From Streptomyces sp. NBC_00335 (GTDB lineage: Bacteria; Actinomycetota; Actinomycetes; Streptomycetales; Streptomycetaceae): a stretch of DNA of 64,000 bases. The notes beneath the pieces were generated by a model. It made no database searches and had not been told where the DNA came from. It worked only from the letters and a program-made list of their open reading frames with translations. Position numbers and translations under genes: made by a program. The stretch is from assembly GCF_036127095.1 (NCBI RefSeq), contig NZ_CP108006.1, positions 5,695,501 through 5,759,500 of the forward strand. Direction: 5' to 3'. The number at the start of each line of letters is the position of its first letter. Position 1 is the first letter of the stretch. Below, piece by piece: positions 8,446 through 17,558 of the stretch.

Positions 8446-9960
8446 GTGAGTGAGCAGCAGCCCGAGAGCCACGATGACAGCTTCGACGCCTTCGACCAGA
8501 TCGTGGCGGAAGAGTCCGACCGCGACCCCGACCTGGCGGTGATCGAGGCGGGCAGCCGCACCCTGCGGACGCAGGCCGGTCCGCCCCAGGGCGACCCCGT
8601 GCCCGAAGAGCCCGCCGACCCCGAGGTGGCCAAGGCGCTGCGGGAGGTGGAGCAGGAGCTGGCCGGCCGCTGGGGCGAGACCAAGCTGGAGCCGTCCGTC
8701 ACGCGCATCGCCTCGCTGATGGACGTCCTGGGCGAGCCGCAGCGCGCGTACCCCTCCATCCACGTCACCGGCACCAACGGCAAGACGAGCACCGCCCGCA
8801 TGATCGAGGCGCTGCTGAACGCCTTCGAGCTGCGCACCGGCCGCTACACCAGCCCGCACGTGTCCTCGGTCACCGAGCGGATCAGCCTGGACGGGGCGCC
8901 GATCACCGCCGAGCGGTTCGTCGAGACCTACCACGACATCAAGCCCTACGTGGAGATGGTGGACGCGGCCGAGGAGTTCCGGCTGTCGTTCTTCGAGGTC
9001 CTCACCGGCATGGCCTACGCGGCCTTCGCGGACGCGCCCGTGGACGCGGCCGTGATCGAGGTGGGCATGGGCGGCACCTGGGACGCCACCAACGTCATCG
9101 ACGGCGCGGTCGCGGTGGTCACCCCGATCAGCCTGGACCACACGGACCGGCTCGGCTCCACCACCGGTGAGATCGCGCAGGAGAAGGGCGGCGTCATCAA
9201 GCAGGGCGCCACCGTGATCCTGGCGCAGCAGCCGGTGGACGCGGCTCAGGTGCTGCTGAAGAAGGCCGTGGAGGTCGACGCGACCGTGGCCCGTGCGGGC
9301 ATGGAGTTCGGCGTCGTCACCCGCGAGGTCGCGGTGGGCGGGCAGCAGCTGACGCTGCGCGGGCTGGGCGGCGAGTACGACGGCATCTTCCTGCCGCTGC
9401 ACGGCGCCCACATGGCGCACAACGCGGCGGTGGCGCTGGCCGCGGTCGAGGCCTTCTTCGGGATCGGCGCGGACCACGCGCGGGTGCTGGACGCGGAGAC
9501 CGTGCGCAAGGCCTTCGCCTCGGTGACCTCGCCCGGCCGCATGGAGGTCGTGCGGCGCAGCCCGACGGTGGTCCTGGACGCGGCGCACAACCCGGCCGGG
9601 GCGCGGGTCACGGCGGAGGCGGTGACCGAGGCCTTCGGCTTCAGCCGGCTGGTCGGGGTCGTGGGCGCGAGCGAGGGCAAGGATGCGCGCGGGGTCTTCG
9701 AGGCCTTCGAGCCGATCTTCGCGGAGGTCGTGATCACGGAGAACACCAGCCACCGGGCGATGCCCGCCGACGATCTCGCGGCCATCGCGGTCGAGGTCTT
9801 CGGCGCCGACCGGGTGCAGGTGGAGCCGCGGCTGGACGACGCCCTGGAGGCGGCGATCACCCTGGCGGAGGAAGAGGCGGAGTACGGAGGGGCCGGGGTC
9901 CTGGTGACCGGGTCCGTGATCACGGTGGGCGAGGCCCGCCTGCTGCTGAAGAGGGGCTGA
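8446..9960 (+). CDS. folC: Bifunctional folylpolyglutamate synthase/dihydrofolate synthase
   Basis: A 504-aa Mur-ligase-fold enzyme that adds glutamate to folates (and possibly to dihydropteroate), using ATP in the cytoplasm. The P-loop TGTNGKTSTARMIE lies near residue 110, followed by GRYTSPHVSSVTERI, the EVGMGGTWDATNVID motif and DAAHNPAGA in the C-terminal domain. An acidic N-terminal extension of about 85 residues precedes the catalytic core, as in other Streptomyces FolC proteins. The frame is open upstream of GTG 8446, but that region is antisense to the MreB-like gene, so the later start is preferred. It is leaderless by appearance (TAGACT 7 nt upstream). The DUF4233 gene follows after 3 nt and is presumably co-transcribed. 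Confidence 0.95.
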   Translation: MSEQQPESHDDSFDAFDQIVAEESDRDPDLAVIEAGSRTLRTQAGPPQGDPVPEEPADPEVAKALREVEQELAGRWGETKLEPSVTRIASLMDVLGEPQRAYPSIHVTGTNGKTSTARMIEALLNAFELRTGRYTSPHVSSVTERISLDGAPITAERFVETYHDIKPYVEMVDAAEEFRLSFFEVLTGMAYAAFADAPVDAAVIEVGMGGTWDATNVIDGAVAVVTPISLDHTDRLGSTTGEIAQEKGGVIKQGATVILAQQPVDAAQVLLKKAVEVDATVARAGMEFGVVTREVAVGGQQLTLRGLGGEYDGIFLPLHGAHMAHNAAVALAAVEAFFGIGADHARVLDAETVRKAFASVTSPGRMEVVRRSPTVVLDAAHNPAGARVTAEAVTEAFGFSRLVGVVGASEGKDARGVFEAFEPIFAEVVITENTSHRAMPADDLAAIAVEVFGADRVQVEPRLDDALEAAITLAEEEAEYGGAGVLVTGSVITVGEARLLLKRG

Positions 9961-9963
9961 GGG

Positions 9964-10323
9964 ATGCGCACGCTGTGTGCTTCGACGCTGATCGCCGAGT
10001 TCTTCGTGATCGGCTTCGCCGGGCTGGTCGCGATGAAGGGCGATCTGAGCCAGGCCACGGTCTGGACCGTCTGCGGGATCGCGATGCTGGTGTCGGTGCT
10101 GCTGTGCGGGATGCTCTCGCGCCCCGGGGCCGTCCAGATCGGCTGGGCCCTGCAGATCGGGCTCGTGCTGAGCGGCTTCGTCGTCCCGATGATGTTCATC
10201 CTGGGCGTGGTGTTCGCGGGCCTGTGGTGGTGCTCGATCCACTACGGCCGCCGCATCGACGAGATCAAGGCCCGCTGGGCCGCCCAGGCGGAGGCCCAGG
10301 CCGCCGCCCCCACCGAGGCGTAG
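9964..10323 (+). CDS. DUF4233 membrane protein
   Basis: A 119-aa protein with about three to four hydrophobic helices (LIAEFFVIGFAGLVA, TVCGIAMLVSVLLCG, IGLVLSGFVVPMMFI, LGVVFAGLWWCS) and a charged, Ala-rich C-terminal tail. It matches the DUF4233 family, which is almost always found directly after folC in actinobacteria. Its start lies 3 nt after the folC stop and the stop sequence itself (GGGGCTGAGGG) supplies a purine-rich ribosome binding site, so it is translationally linked to folC. Its role is unknown. The constant pairing with folC suggests a link to folate handling, perhaps at the membrane, but nothing in the sequence proves this. Confidence 0.9.
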   Translation: MRTLCASTLIAEFFVIGFAGLVAMKGDLSQATVWTVCGIAMLVSVLLCGMLSRPGAVQIGWALQIGLVLSGFVVPMMFILGVVFAGLWWCSIHYGRRIDEIKARWAAQAEAQAAAPTEA

Positions 10324-10429
10324 CCCGCCGGGGAGCCGCAGCGCGGCCCCGGGAAGGCCCCGCACGGCGGGGGCCCGGGCACCTGTAGCCTCGTCGGACC
10401 GCACCCGTATGCCGCAAGGAGTTACCCAT

Positions 10430-10840
10430 ATGACCCAGCGCACGCTCGTCCTCCTCAAGCCCGACGCCGTCCGTCGCGGCCTGATCGGCGAGATCGTCGG
10501 CCGCATCGAGCGGAAGGCCGGCTGGACCATTCCCGCGCTGGAGCTGCGCACGCTGGACCAGGAGACCCTGGAAGCGCACTACGGCGAGCACAAGGGCAAG
10601 GTCTTCTACGAGCCCCTCATGGGCTTCATGGCCAGCGGCCCGGTCGTGGCCCTGGTCGTCGAAGGGGAGCGCGTGATCGAGGGTGTCCGCCAGTTGGCCG
10701 GACCCACTGACCCGATTGCCGCCGCGCCCGGCTCCATCCGGGGTGACTTCGGTACCGTCACCCGGGAGAACCTGATCCACGCCTCGGACTCCGAGGAGTC
10801 CGCGGAGCGGGAGCTGAAGCTGTTCTTCCCGGCGCTGTGA
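10430..10840 (+). CDS. ndk: Nucleoside diphosphate kinase
   Basis: A 136-aa enzyme that transfers the gamma phosphate from ATP to other nucleoside diphosphates through a phospho-histidine. The catalytic residue is His117 in NLIHASDSEESAERE, and the N-terminal TLVLLKPDAVRRGLIGEI is diagnostic. Length is typical. The ATG at 10430 is preceded by AAGGAG at 7-8 nt spacing; an in-frame ATG 21 nt earlier would place that ribosome binding site inside the gene and is rejected. TAGCCT at 10387-10392 is a plausible -10. A hairpin at 10887 ends the transcript before mreB. Confidence 0.97.
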   Translation: MTQRTLVLLKPDAVRRGLIGEIVGRIERKAGWTIPALELRTLDQETLEAHYGEHKGKVFYEPLMGFMASGPVVALVVEGERVIEGVRQLAGPTDPIAAAPGSIRGDFGTVTRENLIHASDSEESAERELKLFFPAL

Positions 10841-10886
10841 TCACTCTTTTCTGACGCAACATCAGCCGAATAGCGCTCATGACCTG

Positions 10887-10913
10887 GGGCGACCGAAGTA
10901 ATTTCGGTCGCCC
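10887..10913 (+). terminator. Terminator of ndk
   Basis: Perfect 11-bp arms (10887-10897 and 10903-10913) around a 5-nt loop, 46 nt past the ndk stop. The following 220 bases up to mreB should contain the mreB promoter, but I see no convincing -35/-10 pair there. Confidence 0.65.
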
Positions 10914-11136
10914 TCCGGTATTACCGGGCATATTCGGGAACGCATGGACAGGACACGACGTCACCACTAAGGGGGCGGGTATCCGTTCCGGCGGGCTTGC
11001 CGGAGTCCCGTCGCGCGGTGGCCGTACTTGCGGCACTACGATGGGGCCTCCACCCACACACCCACCTCGCCGACCTGACAGCAGCCGCTATCAACTGGAA
11101 GGCCAGACGCTCCTCATGGGGAACAAGGGGAACAAC

Positions 11137-12156
11137 ATGTCGTTCATCGGCCGTGACATGGCGATCGACCTCGGGACCGCCAACACGCTGGTGTACGTGA
11201 GGGGCCGGGGAATCGTCCTGAACGAGCCGTCCGTGGTCGCCATCAACACGAACACCGGTGGCATCCTGGCGGTCGGCTCCGAAGCCAAGAAGATGATCGG
11301 GCGCACGCCCGGCAACATCGTCGCCGTGCGGCCCCTCAAGGACGGCGTCATCGCCGACTTCGAGATCACCGAGCGGATGCTCCGGTACTTCATCCTCAAG
11401 ATCCACAAGCGCCGTTACCTGGCCCGCCCGCGCGTCGTGGTCTGCGTACCCTCCGGCATCACGGGAGTGGAGCGCCGCGCCGTCATCGAGGCGTCCACGC
11501 AGGCCGGCGCCCGCCAGGTGCACATCATCGAAGAGCCGATGGCCGCCGCCATCGGAGCGGGCCTGCCCGTCCACGAGGCCACCGGCAACATGGTCGTGGA
11601 CATCGGCGGCGGCACCACCGAGGTGGCCGTCATCTCCCTCGGCGGAATCGTCACGGCACAGTCCATCCGGGTGGCCGGCGACGAGCTCGACAACGCGATC
11701 ATCCAGCACATCAAGAAGGAGTACTCGCTCCTCCTCGGTGAGCGGACCGCCGAGCAGATCAAGATCACCATCGGGTCGGCCTACGACCTCGACAAGGACG
11801 AGCACACCGAGATCCGCGGCCGCGACCTGGTCTCGGGTCTGCCCAAGACCGTCGTGATCTCGGCCGCCGAGGTCCGCAAGGCGATCGAGGAGCCCGTCAA
11901 CGCCATCGTCGACGCCGTCAAGACCACCCTCGACAAGTGCCCGCCGGAGCTCTCCGGCGACATCATGGACCGCGGCATCGTCCTGACCGGAGGCGGCGCC
12001 CTGCTCCGCGGCCTCGACGAGCGGCTGCGCCGCGAGACGGGCATGCCGATCCACATCGCCGAGGACCCGCTCGACTCCGTCGCGCTCGGATCCGGCAAGT
12101 GCGTGGAGGAGTTCGAGGCGCTCCAGCAGGTGCTGGACGCCCAGCCGCGGCGCTGA
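11137..12156 (+). CDS. mreB: Rod shape-determining protein MreB
   Basis: A 339-aa bacterial actin. In Streptomyces MreB is not needed for apical growth but organises wall synthesis during sporulation, together with the MreC, MreD, PBP2 and RodA genes that follow. Nucleotide-binding segments are [33 protein letters not shown] and [13 protein letters not shown]. The start MSFIGRD has AAGGGGAACAAC before it, which fits a ribosome binding site; an alternative in-frame ATG 21 nt upstream (MGNKGNN) is possible. The first codons MSFIG form the short amphipathic membrane-contact region of MreB. A hairpin between mreB and mreC suggests that mreB is also transcribed separately from the rest. Confidence 0.97.
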   Translation: MSFIGRDMAIDLGTANTLVYVRGRGIVLNEPSVVAINTNTGGILAVGSEAKKMIGRTPGNIVAVRPLKDGVIADFEITERMLRYFILKIHKRRYLARPRVVVCVPSGITGVERRAVIEASTQAGARQVHIIEEPMAAAIGAGLPVHEATGNMVVDIGGGTTEVAVISLGGIVTAQSIRVAGDELDNAIIQHIKKEYSLLLGERTAEQIKITIGSAYDLDKDEHTEIRGRDLVSGLPKTVVISAAEVRKAIEEPVNAIVDAVKTTLDKCPPELSGDIMDRGIVLTGGGALLRGLDERLRRETGMPIHIAEDPLDSVALGSGKCVEEFEALQQVLDAQPRR

Positions 12157-12188
12157 TCCGGCCCGCCGCACGGCGGTGGAACACAAAT

Positions 12189-12228
12189 GATCCGCCGTAC
12201 GGGTGCTACCGGGCCCGTGCGGCGGATC
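12189..12228 (+). terminator. Hairpin between mreB and mreC (terminator or attenuator)
   Basis: Arms of 15 bp (12189-12203 and 12214-12228), paired except for one G-U, lie 33 nt after the mreB stop and 92 nt before mreC. There is no T-run. It may terminate a mreB-only transcript while letting some polymerase through to mreCD. Confidence 0.6.
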
Positions 12229-12320
12229 GTTGATATACAGGCAAGGTCCGGTGCGAGCCCCGGCTCCACCGGAGCGGCTTCGCCGCACGGCTATCTACGA
12301 GGAAGGCACGGCCGCCGCAC

Positions 12321-13268
12321 GTGAGGGACACACGAGAAAGCCGGCTGCTCCTGGTGCTTCTGATCGCCATCGCGTTCGCTTTGATCACGGTGGACATCAG
12401 GACGGGTGAGGAGTCTCCGGTCGACGGTGCCCGACAGGCCGCCGCAGCGGTCTTCGGACCGGTCGAAAAGGGCGTGGCGAAAGGGGTCGACCCGGTCGCC
12501 AACGCCATAGGGGCCGTACGGGACTCCGGCGAGCGGCACAACCGCATCGCGACGCTGGAGCGCGAGAACGCGGCGCTGAAGGCCAAGCTGGGCAGCGACG
12601 ACCAGACCCGCAGCCGGATCCGCGAGCTCGACGAGATGCTCAAGCGGGCGGGCGCGGGCCAGTACGGCATCAAGGGCGCCGAGGTCATCGCCATAGGAGC
12701 GGCCCAGGGCTTCTCCTGGACCGTGACCATCGACGCGGGCAGCAAGGACGGCATCGAGCGCGACATGACCGTCCTCAACGGGGACGGACTCGTCGGCCGC
12801 GTCGCCACCGTCGGCCCCGACACCGCCACCGTGGTCCTCGCCAACGACCCCGACTTCACCGTCGGCACCCGCCTGGAGAAGACCGGCGAACTCGGCTTCG
12901 CCACCGGTCAGGGCGACCGGGAGCTCTCCGTGCAGATGCTCAACGGCAAGGCCAAGATCAACACCGGCGACCGGCTCGTCACCTTCGGCTCGCGCGGCAA
13001 CAAGCCCTTCGTGCCCGGCGTCCCGATCGGCGAGGTGATGAAGGTCGACCCCGCGCGCGGCGACCTGACCCGGACCGTCTGGGTCCGTCCCTTCGTCGGC
13101 TTCTCCCGCCTGGACATCGTCGGCGTCGTGGTCATGCCCCCGCGCCAGGACCCGCGCGACGCGGTCCTGCCGCCCAAGCCCGAAGCGCCCAAGCCCACCC
13201 CGACGGTCACCGTCACGGTCACCCCGTCGCCCGGCGCGTCCGCGTCCGGCAAGCCGGCCGAGGACTAG
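12321..13268 (+). CDS. mreC: Rod shape-determining protein MreC
   Basis: A 315-aa bitopic membrane protein that links cytoplasmic MreB to extracytoplasmic wall enzymes. One transmembrane helix (SRLLLVLLIAIAFALITVDI) is followed by a coiled coil at about residues 70-110 (RHNRIATLERENAALKAKLG) and the two beta-barrel MreC domains. A Pro/Thr/Val-rich tail ends the protein. The GTG start at 12321 has AGGAAGG about 15 nt upstream, which is long, so the ribosome binding site is imperfect. mreD starts 12 nt after the stop, so the two are certainly co-transcribed. Confidence 0.95.
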   Translation: MRDTRESRLLLVLLIAIAFALITVDIRTGEESPVDGARQAAAAVFGPVEKGVAKGVDPVANAIGAVRDSGERHNRIATLERENAALKAKLGSDDQTRSRIRELDEMLKRAGAGQYGIKGAEVIAIGAAQGFSWTVTIDAGSKDGIERDMTVLNGDGLVGRVATVGPDTATVVLANDPDFTVGTRLEKTGELGFATGQGDRELSVQMLNGKAKINTGDRLVTFGSRGNKPFVPGVPIGEVMKVDPARGDLTRTVWVRPFVGFSRLDIVGVVVMPPRQDPRDAVLPPKPEAPKPTPTVTVTVTPSPGASASGKPAED

Positions 13269-13280
13269 GAGCCGATCATC

Positions 13281-13985
13281 ATGCGTTTCAACCGGATCCT
13301 GCTCTCGGGCACGCTCGTCGTGGTCGCCCTGGTCGTCCAGGTCTCCATCCTGGGCCGCCTCCAACTCCCCGGAGCCGTCCCCGACCTGGTCCTGCTCACC
13401 GTCGTCGCCCTCGCGCTCGTGTACGGGTGCGTCAGCGGCGCCCTCATCGGCTTCGCGGCGGGCCTCCTCACCGACCTGGCCCCGCCCGCCGACCACGCCG
13501 CCGGCCGCTACGCGCTCGTGCTGTGCGTCATCGGCTACGTCGCCGGCCTGGTCCGCCCCGACACCGGGCGGTTCCGCTCCGCCTGGGGCCCGATGCTCAC
13601 CGTCGTCGGTGCCGCCTTCGTCTCCACCCTGCTCTACGCGGGCGTCGGCGCCCTGGTCGGCGACACCGCCGCCCGTCACGTGGGGCTGAGCGGACTCGTG
13701 TTCACCGCGGTCCTCTACGACCTTCTGCTCGCCCCCTTCACCGTGCCGTTCATCATGGCCCTGGCCCGCCGCGCGGAGAACGACCCGATGGCCGTCGAGG
13801 CCAACGGCGGCCCGCCCGCGGGCAAGGACATCGCCTCCGGCTGGCTGGCCGGCGGCACCGGGCTGCGGATCGGCAGCCAGCGCGGCGGCCTGCGGATGAA
13901 GACGGCCCGCAGCCGTGCCAACCGGGCCGGCCGGATAAAGGGCGTCAAGGGAATCAAGGGTGTGAAGAGCGTCAAGAAGCTGTGA
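13281..13985 (+). CDS. mreD: Rod shape-determining protein MreD
   Basis: A 234-aa membrane protein with five or six predicted helices in residues 1-165, the size and topology of MreD. It bridges MreC and the RodA-PBP2 synthase. The C-terminal 70 residues are a cytoplasmic, very basic tail ending in GVKGIKGVKSVKKL-like repeats. This tail is longer than in rod-shaped model bacteria and could contact DNA, RNA or anionic lipid, but that is inference. The start ATG has AGGAGCC upstream. pbp2 follows after 13 nt, with the GGGAGGAG ribosome binding site of pbp2 placed directly at the mreD stop. Confidence 0.93.
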   Translation: MRFNRILLSGTLVVVALVVQVSILGRLQLPGAVPDLVLLTVVALALVYGCVSGALIGFAAGLLTDLAPPADHAAGRYALVLCVIGYVAGLVRPDTGRFRSAWGPMLTVVGAAFVSTLLYAGVGALVGDTAARHVGLSGLVFTAVLYDLLLAPFTVPFIMALARRAENDPMAVEANGGPPAGKDIASGWLAGGTGLRIGSQRGGLRMKTARSRANRAGRIKGVKGIKGVKSVKKL

Positions 13986-13998
13986 GGGAGGAGTCCTT

Positions 13999-16179
13999 GT
14001 GACCAACATTCCGGAGACCGGCCGTACCTCCCGGGTGCAGATCCGGCTCGTGATCATCCAGGTTCTCGTCTGCTCGATGTTCCTCACCCTCGGCGGCCGG
14101 CTCTGGTACCTCCAGATCCGCAACGGCGCCGAGTACTACCACGAGGCCAAGAGCAACCACGTCCAGCGGGTCGTCCAGCCCGCCGTGCGCGGGACGATCC
14201 TCGACGCCCGGGGCGTCGCCCTCGCCGACAACGAGACCCGCCTGGTCGTCTCCACCAGCCGCACGGCGCTGATGAAGATGAAGGACCGCGGCCATGACGT
14301 CATGACCCGCCTCGCCGGGGTCCTGGACATGACCCCCAAGGCGGTCATGGAGAAGGTCCGCCTCTGCGACTCCCAGACCCCCGCGCCCTGCTGGAACGGC
14401 TCCCCGTACCAGCCGATCCCGATCACCCTCGACGCCACCACGCAGCAGGCGCTGCAGCTGCGCGAGCGCCCCGAGGAGTTCCCCGGCATCACCGCCGAGC
14501 CCGTCGCGGTCCGCCGCTACCCGGCCCCCGGCGGGGCCCGTACCGCCCAGGTGCTCGGCTACCTCTCGCCGGTCACCGACGAGGAGATCCAGAAGGCCAA
14601 GGACACCGACTCGCCGCACCTGCGCTCCGACCAGGTTGGCCGATCCGGGATCGAGCGCACGTACGACAAGTACCTGCGCGGCAAGGCGATGGTCACCTCC
14701 TACGAGGTCGACAACCTCGGCCGGGTCATGCACCAGACCGAGTCCGACCCGGGCGTGCCCGGATCCACCCTCGTCACCAGCATCGACGCCCGGGTCCAGT
14801 CCGTGGCCGAGTACGAGCTCCAGCTGGCGATGAAGACGGTCCGCCAGGAGACCGACAAGATCACCGGCCGCAAGTACGAGGGCGACTCGGGCGCCGTCGT
14901 CGTCATGGAGACCAAGACCGGCCGGGTCGTCGCGATGGCCTCCCAGCCCGACTACGACCCCAACGCCTGGGTCGGCGGCATCGCCGCCAAGGACTACGCG
15001 CGCCTCACCAGCGAGGGCTCCAACTACCCGCTGCTCAACCGGGCCATCCAGGGCCAGGCCCCCGCCGGCTCCATCTTCAAGGTGGTGTCGGCGAGCGCGG
15101 CCGTCCGGGCCGGGTACGCCTTCGACGACAAGTACAACTGCAGCGCCTCCTACAGCATGGGCAACCGGAGCTTCGCGAACTTCGAGTCCAAGGGGCACGG
15201 CCCCATCACGCTCGGCGAGGCCCTCAAGTTCTCCTGCAACACCGTCTTCTACGCCCTCGGCCACAAGGAATGGCAGCGCGACGGCGGCCTCAAGCCCAAG
15301 AAGGACGCCCACGACTGGTTCTACCGGACCGCCCGCGAGTTCGGCCTCGGCTCCGAGACCGGGATCGACCTGCCGAACGAGGTCACCGGCCGCATCCCCG
15401 ACCGGGGGTGGAAGAAGGGCTTCTGGGCGGCCAACAAGGACTCCTGGTGCAAGCAGGGCAAGAAGGGCGGCACCTACGTCGAGCAGATCGCCTACGAGAG
15501 CTGCCTCGAAGGCAACCAGCTCAAGGCGTTCGACAGCATCAACTTCGCCATCGGCCAGGGCGACGTCCTCGTCACCCCCATCCAGATGGCCACCGCCTAC
15601 TCGGCGATCAGCAACGGGGGCACCCTCTACGACCCCACGGTCGGCAAGGCCGTGATCAGCGCCGACGGCAAGCACGTCCAGATGATCAAGCCGAAGGCGC
15701 ACGGCAGGCTGCCGATCGACGCCAAGACCGTCAAGGACCTCGACAAGGGCCTGCGCATGGTCGTCGAGCCCGGCGGCACCGCCGCCTGGCGCTTCGGCGG
15801 CTGGCCGCTGGACAAGATCCCGATGCGGGCCAAGACCGGCACCGCCCAGGTCTACGGCAAGCAGACCACCTCCTGGCTGGCGACCTACACCGACGACTTC
15901 ACCATCGTCATGACCATCTCCCAGGGCGGCACCGGCTCCGGAGCCTCGGGCCCCGCCGTCCGCAACATCTACAACGCCATCTACGGCCTGGACATGGCGG
16001 GCAACCAGGACCTGAAGAAGGCGCTCCTCCTGGGACCCGAGAAGAAGCTGCCCAGGATCCGCCCCGACGGCGGCATCGATTCCCCCGAGATCCGGCCGTA
16101 CGTACCCCCGTCCCCGGAAGAACTGGCGCCGCCCGCGCTTGCCGGCCCGCCCGCCCAGCGCCCCGCGCAGCACGACTGA
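13999..16179 (+). CDS. mrdA: Penicillin-binding protein 2 (transpeptidase)
   Basis: A 726-aa class B penicillin-binding protein that cross-links peptidoglycan with RodA. One N-terminal helix (LVIIQVLVCSMFLTLGG) anchors it, followed by the dimerisation/pedestal domain and then the transpeptidase domain. The active-site motifs are S358-IF-K361 (PAGSIFK), S412-C-N414 and K612-T-G614. An insert rich in Lys, Gly and Trp with two Cys (about residues 475-500) lies between the SCN and KTG motifs. The C-terminal tail is Pro/Ala-rich. The GTG start has a strong GGGAGGAG ribosome binding site. rodA follows after 15 nt. In Streptomyces this PBP2 belongs to the spore-wall synthesising complex. Confidence 0.96.
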   Translation: MTNIPETGRTSRVQIRLVIIQVLVCSMFLTLGGRLWYLQIRNGAEYYHEAKSNHVQRVVQPAVRGTILDARGVALADNETRLVVSTSRTALMKMKDRGHDVMTRLAGVLDMTPKAVMEKVRLCDSQTPAPCWNGSPYQPIPITLDATTQQALQLRERPEEFPGITAEPVAVRRYPAPGGARTAQVLGYLSPVTDEEIQKAKDTDSPHLRSDQVGRSGIERTYDKYLRGKAMVTSYEVDNLGRVMHQTESDPGVPGSTLVTSIDARVQSVAEYELQLAMKTVRQETDKITGRKYEGDSGAVVVMETKTGRVVAMASQPDYDPNAWVGGIAAKDYARLTSEGSNYPLLNRAIQGQAPAGSIFKVVSASAAVRAGYAFDDKYNCSASYSMGNRSFANFESKGHGPITLGEALKFSCNTVFYALGHKEWQRDGGLKPKKDAHDWFYRTAREFGLGSETGIDLPNEVTGRIPDRGWKKGFWAANKDSWCKQGKKGGTYVEQIAYESCLEGNQLKAFDSINFAIGQGDVLVTPIQMATAYSAISNGGTLYDPTVGKAVISADGKHVQMIKPKAHGRLPIDAKTVKDLDKGLRMVVEPGGTAAWRFGGWPLDKIPMRAKTGTAQVYGKQTTSWLATYTDDFTIVMTISQGGTGSGASGPAVRNIYNAIYGLDMAGNQDLKKALLLGPEKKLPRIRPDGGIDSPEIRPYVPPSPEELAPPALAGPPAQRPAQHD

Positions 16180-16194
16180 GTACCGAGGACCGAC

Positions 16195-17397
16195 ATGCAG
16201 ACCGCCAACAAATTCTCCGTGGCCCGGTACGCGCCGGAGCAGCGGGGAGCGATGGCCAAGCTCACCGCCCGCGACTCCGTGGTGCGCCGGCTCGACTGGC
16301 CGATACTCCTCTCGGCGCTCGCCCTCTCCCTCATCGGCGCCCTGCTGGTGTGGTCGGCGACCCGCAACCGGACCTCGCTGAACAACGGGGACCCGTACTA
16401 CTTCCTCTTCCGGCACGCCATGAACACCGGCATCGGCCTCGTGCTGATGATCGGCACCATCTGGCTCGGGCACCGCACCCTGCGCGGCGCCGTACCGATC
16501 CTCTACGGGCTCTCCGTCGTCCTGATCCTCGCCGTACTCACCCCGCTCGGCGCCACCATCAACGGGGCCCACGCCTGGATCGTGGTCGGCGGCGGCTTCT
16601 CGCTCCAGCCCTCCGAGTTCGTCAAGATCACGATCATCCTGGTCATGGCGATGCTGCTGGCCACCCGGGTGGACGCGGGAGACCTCGCCCACCCCGACCA
16701 CCGCACCGTCGTCAAGGCGCTCTGCCTGGCCGCCTTCCCCATGGGCATCATCATGCTGATGCCCGACCTCGGCTCCGTCATGGTCATGGTCGTCATCGTG
16801 CTCGGCGTCCTGCTGGCCTCCGGCGCCTCCAACCGCTGGGTGCTGGGCCTGCTCGGCTCGGGCGTCGGCGGGGCCATCCTGATCTGGCAGCTCGGCATCC
16901 TCGACGAGTACCAGATCAACCGCTTCGCGGCCTTCGCCAACCCCGAGCTCGACCCGGCCGGCGTCGGCTACAACACCAACCAGGCGCGCATCGCCATCGG
17001 CTCCGGCGGCCTGACCGGCTCCGGCCTCTTCAAGGGCTCGCAGACCACCGGCCAGTTCGTGCCGGAGCAGCAGACCGACTTCGTCTTCACGGTGGCGGGC
17101 GAGGAGCTGGGCTTCGTCGGAGCCGGGCTGATCCTGGTGCTGCTCGGGGTCATCCTGTGGCGCGCCTGCCTGATCGCCCGAGAGACGACCGAGCTGTACG
17201 GCACGATCGTGTGCGCCGGGATCATCGCCTGGTTCGCCTTCCAGTCCTTCGAGAACATCGGCATGACCCTCGGGATCATGCCCGTGGCCGGACTCCCGCT
17301 GCCCTTCGTGTCCTACGGAGGATCCTCGATGTTCGCCGTGTGGGTGGCCATCGGGCTGCTCCAGTCGATCAGGGTGCAGCGGCCCATGTCGGCTTGA
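16195..17397 (+). CDS. rodA: RodA/FtsW/SpoVE-family peptidoglycan polymerase
   Basis: A 400-aa SEDS-family glycosyltransferase with about ten transmembrane helices; it polymerises lipid II into glycan strands alongside the PBP2 encoded just upstream. Family signatures are WSATRNRT after the first helix, INGAHAWI, QPSEFVKI, the loop with QTDFVFTVAGEELGFVGA, and LPFVSYGGSSM near the end. In S. coelicolor the RodA of this cluster is called Sfr. The ATG is preceded by GAGGACC, and the gene is the last of the mre operon. The following 160 bases are GGGCCGG-rich and hold no clear hairpin. Confidence 0.95.
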   Translation: MQTANKFSVARYAPEQRGAMAKLTARDSVVRRLDWPILLSALALSLIGALLVWSATRNRTSLNNGDPYYFLFRHAMNTGIGLVLMIGTIWLGHRTLRGAVPILYGLSVVLILAVLTPLGATINGAHAWIVVGGGFSLQPSEFVKITIILVMAMLLATRVDAGDLAHPDHRTVVKALCLAAFPMGIIMLMPDLGSVMVMVVIVLGVLLASGASNRWVLGLLGSGVGGAILIWQLGILDEYQINRFAAFANPELDPAGVGYNTNQARIAIGSGGLTGSGLFKGSQTTGQFVPEQQTDFVFTVAGEELGFVGAGLILVLLGVILWRACLIARETTELYGTIVCAGIIAWFAFQSFENIGMTLGIMPVAGLPLPFVSYGGSSMFAVWVAIGLLQSIRVQRPMSA

Positions 17398-17558
17398 CCC
17401 GGCGCCGGGCCGGGGCGGGATCGGGCCGGCCCGGGTCGGGACGGGACGGGCTCGGGGGCGGGCTCAGGTCGGCTCGATCCCTCGGTTGGCGGGCTGTTTT
17501 TCCGCCGCACCAGCCGTTTTCCTTCCCGCCGCATTCCGTTCAGGACTACGTTCGATCC

